NCBI GenBank assembly: GCA_005223085.1
Contig: NJBP01000065.1
Location: forward strand, 1-10,463
Reading direction: 5' to 3'
DNA from: Candidatus Aerophobetes bacterium Ae_b3b
Lineage (GTDB): Bacteria > Aerophobota > Aerophobia > Aerophobales > AE-B3A
Length of the DNA: 10,463 nucleotides
This document shows positions 5,872 to 10,463 of this stretch, in pieces (positions within the stretch are counted from its first letter, which is position 1; each line of letters starts with the position of its first letter). The position numbers and the translations under genes are program-made. A model generated the notes under the pieces. That model saw nothing but the letters and a program-made list of their open reading frames with translations. It was not told the origin of the DNA and searched no databases.

Positions 5872-5959
5872 AAGTCAGAAATTAATTCATAGGAGAGGCT
5901 TAAAAAGAGAGTTTTTTTCTTGAGTGGCAGGTGAATTTCGACCTTTGCGGAGGAGATAA

Positions 5960-6904
5960 ATGAGTTTGAAAGACGAAGTGGGACTTTTTAGCGGAAGGGC
6001 AAATCCGGCTCTGGCAAAAAAGATAGCCGATTACCTTGGAATTCAGCTAGGAAAGATGGAAATTAGGTACTTCAGCGACCGCGAAGTATATGTTAAGATC
6101 AATGAGAATGTGAGAGGAGAGGACGTCTATTTACTTCAGCCTACCAGTCCTCCTGCCAACGAGAATATAATGGAACTACTTATAATGATCGATGCCTTTC
6201 GAAGAGCATCGGCAAGGAGAATTGCTGCCGTCATACCCTATTATGGATATGGCCGACAGGATAGAAAGGACCAACCCCGAGTTCCCATCACTGCTAAACT
6301 GGTAGCTAATTTAATTACCACGGCGGGAGTGGAGCGCGTGCTCACCGTGGATCTTCACGCTGCCCAAATCCAGGGATTTTTTGATATCAAAGTGGACCAT
6401 TTGTTTGCTGCTCCGATAATTATAGATTATTTTCAAAAAAAGAAACTTCTGGACTTAGTGGTGCTTTCCCCTGACATGGGAGGAATGAGAAGAGCCCGTG
6501 CTTATGCCAGAAGGCTAAATGCATCTTTAGCCATAGTGGATAAACGAAGACCAATGGCTAATGAGGCTGAAGTGGTACGCCTAGTTGGTGAGGTAAAAGG
6601 AAAGGAGATTCTTATCGTTGACGACATGATTGACACCGGGGGGACTCTGATGGCGGCTATGGAGGTTTTGCAGAAAGAAGGTGCTCAGGCTATCTATGCT
6701 ACTTGTACTCATCCGATTCTTTCCGGGAATGCCTACGAGGAAATTGACAAATCGCCCTTGAAAGAGCTGGTGGTTACCGACACTATTCCCCTCGATAAAG
6801 GAAGAATAAAATCTAAAATAAAGGTTCTTTCAGTTTCTTCCTTGCTGGGAGAGGCTATAAAACGTATTCATGAAAATAGATCGGTGAGTTCCCTGTTTGT
6901 TTAA
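5960..6904 (+). CDS. prs: ribose-phosphate pyrophosphokinase (PRPP synthase)
   Basis: 314 residues, standard for class I PRPP synthases. It transfers the diphosphate of ATP to ribose 5-phosphate, making PRPP for purine, pyrimidine, NAD, histidine and tryptophan synthesis. All key elements are visible: FSGRANPALAKKIA, the IRYFSDREVYVKINENVRG segment (35-53), the flexible loop YGYGRQDRKDQPRVPITAK (95-113), VDLHAAQIQGFFDI (130-143), the catalytic loop KRRPMANE (195-202) and the PRPP-binding loop VDDMIDTGGT (220-229). Nothing essential is missing. GGAGG (5949-5953) lies 6 nt before the ATG, and the promoter is about 90 bp upstream. It heads an operon with rplY and pth, a pairing seen in many bacteria, and is separated from rplY by a structured 123-bp gap. 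Confidence 0.98.
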   Translation: MSLKDEVGLFSGRANPALAKKIADYLGIQLGKMEIRYFSDREVYVKINENVRGEDVYLLQPTSPPANENIMELLIMIDAFRRASARRIAAVIPYYGYGRQDRKDQPRVPITAKLVANLITTAGVERVLTVDLHAAQIQGFFDIKVDHLFAAPIIIDYFQKKKLLDLVVLSPDMGGMRRARAYARRLNASLAIVDKRRPMANEAEVVRLVGEVKGKEILIVDDMIDTGGTLMAAMEVLQKEGAQAIYATCTHPILSGNAYEEIDKSPLKELVVTDTIPLDKGRIKSKIKVLSVSSLLGEAIKRIHENRSVSSLFV

Positions 6905-6948
6905 CCAAAAATCCAGGAAAGTATTAATATCTAGAAGATTTATACGCG

Positions 6949-7001
6949 TATCGAGGGACTTTCCTCGGAGCGAAGCGACGAAGGGGAAGAGTCCCGAGAT
7001 A
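6949..7001 (+). repeat. large stem-loop between prs and rplY sharing a core with the gpsA leader
   Basis: TATC..GGGACT (6949-6960) pairs with AGTCCC..GATA (6990-7001), leaving two opposed mismatches. The stem continues with TTCCTC (6961-6966) against GGGGAA (6983-6988) with one bulged base. The loop contains GAGCGAAGCGA (6968-6978), also found in the gpsA leader in the same sense relative to its mRNA; the GCGAAGC within it is a very stable mini-hairpin. No U-tract follows, so it is not a standard terminator. It could be an mRNA processing or stability element, or a REP-like dispersed repeat. Confidence 0.6.
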
Positions 7002-7027
7002 TTCCTGATTAAAGGAGAGAATTCTAA

Positions 7028-7714
7028 ATGGAAAAAAGAAAGCTAAAAGTAAAGTTAAGAGACAGGACAGGTAAGGAGTATGTAAAAAAATTAAGAAAAA
7101 ATGGACTCTTACCTGCGGTGCTCTATGGCCCCCATCTTAAAAAAAGTCTACCCCTCGAGGTAGATATGAAGGAACTCCGCAGTTTTCTTTCCCAATCTGA
7201 TAAAGCGAAGATCATCACTCTGGAAATAACTGATCAGAAAACGGATAAACAGCATAATGTCATAATCAAGGATTCACAGTGGGATTTAATAAAAGGTGAT
7301 CTCCAACACCTTGATTTTTATGCCGTTACTCGAGGAGAGACTGTGACCACCACTGTACCAATATCCTTTGTGGGAAAATCTCAGGGAGAAAAAATCGGAG
7401 GTATCGTAGAACATCTGGTGCGAGAACTAGACTTAGAATGTCTACCCAAGGATCTTCCTTCAATTATTGAAGTGGACATAACTCCTCTCGGGCTGGGTGA
7501 TTCTCTCAGTGTGGGAGATGTAAAGGTTCCCTCGGGTATAAAGGTCCTCACCCATCCCCAGGAGGTTGTAGTCTCCGTAGTTTTACCTGCGAAAGAAGAA
7601 GTCAAGGTAGAAGAAAAAGAAGCAGTTGAAGAGGTGGAAGTGGTTGGCAAGGAAAAAGAGATAGAAGAGACAGAAAAAGAGGAAACCGAGAAAAAGGATG
7701 AGGGCAAGGAGTGA
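7028..7714 (+). CDS. rplY: 50S ribosomal protein bL25 (general stress protein CTC type)
   Basis: 228 residues, the long two-domain CTC form rather than the short (about 95-residue) E. coli form. Residues 1-95 are the 5S rRNA-binding L25 domain, with LRKNGLLPAVLYGP (22-35) and DSQWDLIKGDLQHLDFYAV as landmarks. Residues 100-190 are the beta-rich C-terminal domain (VTTTVPISFVGKSQGEKIGG, DLPSIIEVDITPLGLGDSL, VLTHPQEVVVSVV). The last 40 or so residues are a low-complexity glutamate/lysine tail, as is common in CTC proteins. The protein binds 5S rRNA in the large subunit near the central protuberance. AGGAG (7013-7017) is 10 nt before the ATG. The gene ends in a 4-base overlap with pth, so the two are likely translationally coupled. 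Confidence 0.96.
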   Translation: MEKRKLKVKLRDRTGKEYVKKLRKNGLLPAVLYGPHLKKSLPLEVDMKELRSFLSQSDKAKIITLEITDQKTDKQHNVIIKDSQWDLIKGDLQHLDFYAVTRGETVTTTVPISFVGKSQGEKIGGIVEHLVRELDLECLPKDLPSIIEVDITPLGLGDSLSVGDVKVPSGIKVLTHPQEVVVSVVLPAKEEVKVEEKEAVEEVEVVGKEKEIEETEKEETEKKDEGKE

Positions 7715-8292
7715 GGGTGATATTCGGACTGGGCAATCCAGGGCCTGAGTACCGACAGAGTAGACACAACCTGGGGTTTCGGGTGGTGGAGAATCTTTCT
7801 CAAAAATATAAGATTGAGCTGAACTCCTATTCTCATCAGGCTTTAATAGGAAAGGGATGTATAGGAAAAGAAGTGGTCATCCTGGCCAAACCCCTGACCT
7901 TTGTAAATGCTGCTGGTGAGTCGCTTTACCAGATCAAGCAAAGTTACCGAGTAAACTGCGAGGATATCATACTGATAAGCGACGATGTGGATCTAGATTT
8001 AGGAAGACTCAGAATCGCCAGCAAGGGAGGAGACGGAGGTCACAAGGGATTAAGGTCGGTTATTCGGTCTTTAGAAACAAACCTCATACCACGCCTCCGA
8101 ATCGGAATAGGCAGGCCCAATGAAGAAGTAAATTTAAAAGAGTATGTACTGGGTGAGTTTAACGCCCGGGAAAAGAAAGTAGTTGAGGCCGCCATAGATA
8201 GAGCCAGCCAAGCTATAGAGACGATAATCAGTCAGGGAATAAATAAGGCTATGAGCAAATATAATTCTAACGGTGAACAAATAGGGGAGTAA
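7711..8292 (+). CDS. pth: peptidyl-tRNA hydrolase
   Basis: 193 residues, normal for bacterial Pth. It releases peptides from peptidyl-tRNA that drops off the ribosome, recycling the tRNA. FGLGNPGPEY (5-14), SRHNLGF with the catalytic histidine H19, KPLTFVNAAG with N66, SDDVDLDLGRLR with the DD pair at 91-92, and GGDGGHKGLRS (106-116) identify it. The residue after GGH, commonly asparagine (E. coli N114, substrate contact), is lysine here (K112). It starts at GTG 7711, overlapping the rplY stop as GTGA, with GAGGG (7700-7704) 6 nt upstream. A second GTG at 7717, with AAGGAG 5 nt before it, would shorten it by two residues and cannot be excluded. rplY next to pth is a widespread bacterial arrangement. 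Confidence 0.96.
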   Translation: MRVIFGLGNPGPEYRQSRHNLGFRVVENLSQKYKIELNSYSHQALIGKGCIGKEVVILAKPLTFVNAAGESLYQIKQSYRVNCEDIILISDDVDLDLGRLRIASKGGDGGHKGLRSVIRSLETNLIPRLRIGIGRPNEEVNLKEYVLGEFNAREKKVVEAAIDRASQAIETIISQGINKAMSKYNSNGEQIGE

Positions 8293-8301
8293 AAAGAGAA
8301 A

Positions 8302-10341
8302 ATGCTACACATCATTGTCTCAGCAGCAGTGGGGATAATTGGACTGATCGGGGTGAGCTTTCTGGTGAGAGGAATTCTCAAAGCAGATCCGGGGAATGAA
8401 TTGATGCAAAAACTCTCTAAGTCCATTCAGGCCGGAGCGAGAACTTTTCTTCTTACCGAGTATAAAGTGGTGGCCATCGTCGTAATCTTGGTGGCTATTT
8501 TTTTGAGTTTGGCCCCGTTTTTTGGTCAGGGGGTCCAGGTTAACTGGCAAACAGCCTTGGCCTTTGTGGTAGGAGTATGTGGGTCTGCTTTGGCCGGCTG
8601 GATTGCTATGAGTATCGCCACCAGAACCAACGGAAGAACCACCCAGGCTGCCAGGTCCGGACTAGGCCGGGCTCTCAATCTTTCCTTTTCTGCCGGAGCT
8701 GTGACTGGCCTTTCCATAGTCTGTGTGGCTTTTCTGGGTCTGGTGATTATTTCTCTCGTATTCAAAGGAAAATCGGTTATTGTCAATGGATATGCAATGG
8801 GAGCTTCTCTAATGGCTTTATTTGCCCGGGCTGGAGGAGGCATTTACACTAAAGGTGCTGATATGGGGGCGGATCTGGTGGGAAAGGTAGAGGAAGGTAT
8901 CCCTGAGGATGATCCCCGCAATGCCGGAGTAATTGCAGACAATGTAGGAGACAATGTGGGGGATGTCGCTGGACTGGGGGCTGATCTCCTCGAATCATAT
9001 GTAGAGTCGATTATTGCTACTCTGGCCATTGCCGCCAGCATGGTTCTTATCTCATCTAGCTATCGTCCCTTGAGTTATCTTCCTTTTTATCTGGCTAGCT
9101 GGGGAATTATTTCCTCCTTGATAGGAATTGCCTGGATTAAAGGGGTGAGGATAAAGGATCCTCAAAGTAGATTAAACAGTGGAACCTATTTGGGAGCTAT
9201 CCTCATGATTGCCGGATCCTTCTTTATTATAAGGTATCTTGGCATAGCATATGAGAACTACTCTGTTCTAGGACCCTTCTGGGCTATTATCGCTGGAGTA
9301 ATTTCGGGTCTGGTTATAGGGGAAGTGAGCGTTTATTATACCTCCAGTAAATACAAGCCAGTTAAAGACCTGGCTAATTCCTGTCAGAGCGGTCCGGCAG
9401 TAATGGTGGTAAGCGGTCTGGCTCTGGGGATGCACTCTACTTTAATTCCCGTGGTGGTGGTGGCAGCGGCTACCCTGATTGGATTTTTGGTTGCGGGAAT
9501 GTACGGGGTAGCCATAGCTGCTCTGGGTATGCTCTCCATTTTAGGAATCACTCTGGCGGTTGATTCCTACGGCCCGGTAGCAGACAATGCCGGAGGAATT
9601 GCCGAGATGGCTCATCTTCCTCCTGAGGTTCGCCAGGTAACCGACAAGCTCGATGCAGTGGGAAATACCACCGCTGCCATTGGTAAAGGATTCGCTATTG
9701 GATCAGCAGCTTTTGCTGCCCTGGGGTTAATGACAGCCTATCGGGCTACCATAAATTCCCTTTCTTCTCATCCTTTCTCTCTTTCTCTGGCTGATCCTAA
9801 GCTTATTGCGGGTCTGTTGGTGGGCGGTATGGTTCCTTATCTTTATGGCTCTATGTTAGCCAGAGGAGTGGGAAGGGTGGCTTCTGGGGTTGTAGAGGAG
9901 GTAAGGAGACAGTTTAAGGAAATTCCAGGTCTTATGGAAGGCAAAGGCAGGGCAGACCCTTCTCAGTGTGTAAACATAGCTGCCCAGGGAGCACTAAAGA
10001 ATATGATGCTCCCCGGGATTCTGGCCATAATCTTTCCCATAGGTATTGGCTTTTTTTTAGGACCGGTGGCCCTGGGGGGATTTCTGGTGGGAAGTCTGGT
10101 AACCGGTCTTCAATTGGGAATTCAGACAGCTAATAGTGGTGCCGCCATGGACAATGCGAAAAAGTATATCGAGGAAGGAAATCTCGGAGGCAAAGGTTCC
10201 TACGCCCACAAAGCTAGCGTGATAGGTGACACAGTGGGGGATCCTCTGAAAGACACGGTCGGCCCCTCTATTAATATCCTCATTAAATTAATGGCGGTAA
10301 TCTCCCTGGTTCTAGCCCCCGTATTTGTGATTTTTCATTAA
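8302..10341 (+). CDS. hppA: membrane-bound ion-pumping pyrophosphatase, K+-dependent type
   Basis: 679 residues with about 16 hydrophobic segments. It couples hydrolysis of cytosolic pyrophosphate to Na+ and/or H+ export. The PPi-binding core is intact: [20 protein letters not shown] (178-197), then [31 protein letters not shown] (213-232), [17 protein letters not shown] (421-437), and near the C-terminus [10 protein letters not shown] and [13 protein letters not shown]. Subtype: [18 protein letters not shown] has alanine at 458 and glycine at 461, the K+-dependent signature; K+-independent enzymes carry lysine at the first position. Na+ versus H+ cannot be settled by eye. Some C-terminal positions differ from the usual pattern. 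The ATG follows the pth stop by 9 bp with GGGGAG 12 nt upstream, so it is probably co-transcribed. Confidence 0.97.
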   Translation: MLHIIVSAAVGIIGLIGVSFLVRGILKADPGNELMQKLSKSIQAGARTFLLTEYKVVAIVVILVAIFLSLAPFFGQGVQVNWQTALAFVVGVCGSALAGWIAMSIATRTNGRTTQAARSGLGRALNLSFSAGAVTGLSIVCVAFLGLVIISLVFKGKSVIVNGYAMGASLMALFARAGGGIYTKGADMGADLVGKVEEGIPEDDPRNAGVIADNVGDNVGDVAGLGADLLESYVESIIATLAIAASMVLISSSYRPLSYLPFYLASWGIISSLIGIAWIKGVRIKDPQSRLNSGTYLGAILMIAGSFFIIRYLGIAYENYSVLGPFWAIIAGVISGLVIGEVSVYYTSSKYKPVKDLANSCQSGPAVMVVSGLALGMHSTLIPVVVVAAATLIGFLVAGMYGVAIAALGMLSILGITLAVDSYGPVADNAGGIAEMAHLPPEVRQVTDKLDAVGNTTAAIGKGFAIGSAAFAALGLMTAYRATINSLSSHPFSLSLADPKLIAGLLVGGMVPYLYGSMLARGVGRVASGVVEEVRRQFKEIPGLMEGKGRADPSQCVNIAAQGALKNMMLPGILAIIFPIGIGFFLGPVALGGFLVGSLVTGLQLGIQTANSGAAMDNAKKYIEEGNLGGKGSYAHKASVIGDTVGDPLKDTVGPSINILIKLMAVISLVLAPVFVIFH

Positions 10342-10353
10342 AAGAGGAGAAAA

Positions 10354-10463
10354 ATGGAAAAGAAGGTAAGGCCTCCGGCAGTAGCCGGTACATTTTATGA
10401 AGGGACAAAAAAGGCTCTTTTAAAGCAAATTGAGGACTGTTATACCCATTCCCTGGGTCCGGG
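10354..10463 (+). CDS. MEMO1/AmmeMemoRadiSam protein B family, 5' fragment
   Basis: Only the first 36 codons are in the window. The start MEKKVRPPAVAGTFYEGTKK matches the opening of MEMO1-family proteins, in which a basic start leads into R(x)PAVAGxFYP and then a helix; here the second stretch is LLKQIEDCYTHSLGPG. Bacterial and archaeal members are often encoded near AMMECR1 and radical SAM partners and are of unknown biochemical role, with a fold related to extradiol dioxygenases. The partners, if present, would lie beyond the window. GAGGAG (10344-10349) is 4 nt before the ATG, which follows the hppA stop by 12 bp, so it belongs to the same operon. The metal-binding histidines expected further on cannot be checked. 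Confidence 0.8.
   Translation, partial: MEKKVRPPAVAGTFYEGTKKALLKQIEDCYTHSLGP

Noticed and set aside
6949-7001. The prs-rplY stem-loop as an intrinsic terminator.
   Set aside because: The stem is strong, but no U-tract follows and the downstream genes belong to the same cluster.
7381-7836. A 151-codon minus-strand frame, largely serine and threonine.
   Set aside because: It is the antisense image of the glutamate/lysine tail of rplY and of the rplY-pth junction.
8526-8843. Open frames on both strands overlapping hppA near 8526-8852.
   Set aside because: They are shadow frames inside a complete, well conserved hppA gene.
1-10463. CRISPR arrays, tRNA/rRNA genes, insertion sequences, phage or defence genes.
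   Set aside because: I looked for regularly spaced repeats, tRNA T-loops, transposase motifs and terminal repeats in the intergenic stretches and saw none.

Overview
This window is bacterial chromosome, moderately AT-rich by eye. It uses the standard code, with TAA, TAG and TGA all as stops and ATG, GTG and TTG as starts. Gene order prs-rplY-pth is a classic bacterial housekeeping cluster. A K+-dependent-type membrane pyrophosphatase, a MEMO1-family gene, a solo Lrp/AsnC ligand-binding domain and a B12/radical SAM protein together suggest an anaerobic, probably uncultured lineage. The phylum cannot be fixed from the sequence alone.

Layout. Bases 2-841 hold the 3' part of a ComM/YifB-type AAA+ gene, followed by a small single-pass membrane protein (903-1157). 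A convergent boundary with a terminator-like hairpin follows. On the minus strand lies a gpsA-mpg pair (2805-1175): glycerol-3-phosphate dehydrogenase, then a 3-methyladenine DNA glycosylase. A near-consensus promoter at 2993-3021 drives it through a leader of about 180 nt. That leader contains several hairpins and a three-part element in which one strand can pair either with the gpsA ribosome binding site or with an upstream copy of it. About 240 bp upstream of this promoter is unexplained. Next come two divergent genes: a stand-alone Lrp/AsnC effector domain (minus, 3297-3593) and an unusual protein combining a membrane anchor, a coiled coil and an excisionase-type HTH (plus, 3804-4316). The latter converges on a B12-binding/radical SAM protein (minus, 4334-5773).

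A compact divergent promoter region (5799-5871) separates the radical SAM gene from a plus-strand operon that runs off the window: prs (PRPP synthase), rplY (bL25/CTC), pth (peptidyl-tRNA hydrolase), hppA (ion-pumping pyrophosphatase) and the start of a MEMO1-family gene. prs and hppA make metabolic sense together, because PRPP-consuming reactions release the pyrophosphate that HppA hydrolyses. rplY and pth are translation genes. A 53-nt structured element sits between prs and rplY and shares an 11-nt core with the gpsA leader, in the same orientation relative to transcription.

Most of the window is ordinary. The items most worth a second look are the gpsA leader, the membrane-tethered HTH protein with its divergent solo RAM gene, the shared hairpin core, and the solo radical SAM protein that resembles TsrM-type methylases around its cluster motif. 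No CRISPR, tRNA, rRNA or insertion sequence was seen.
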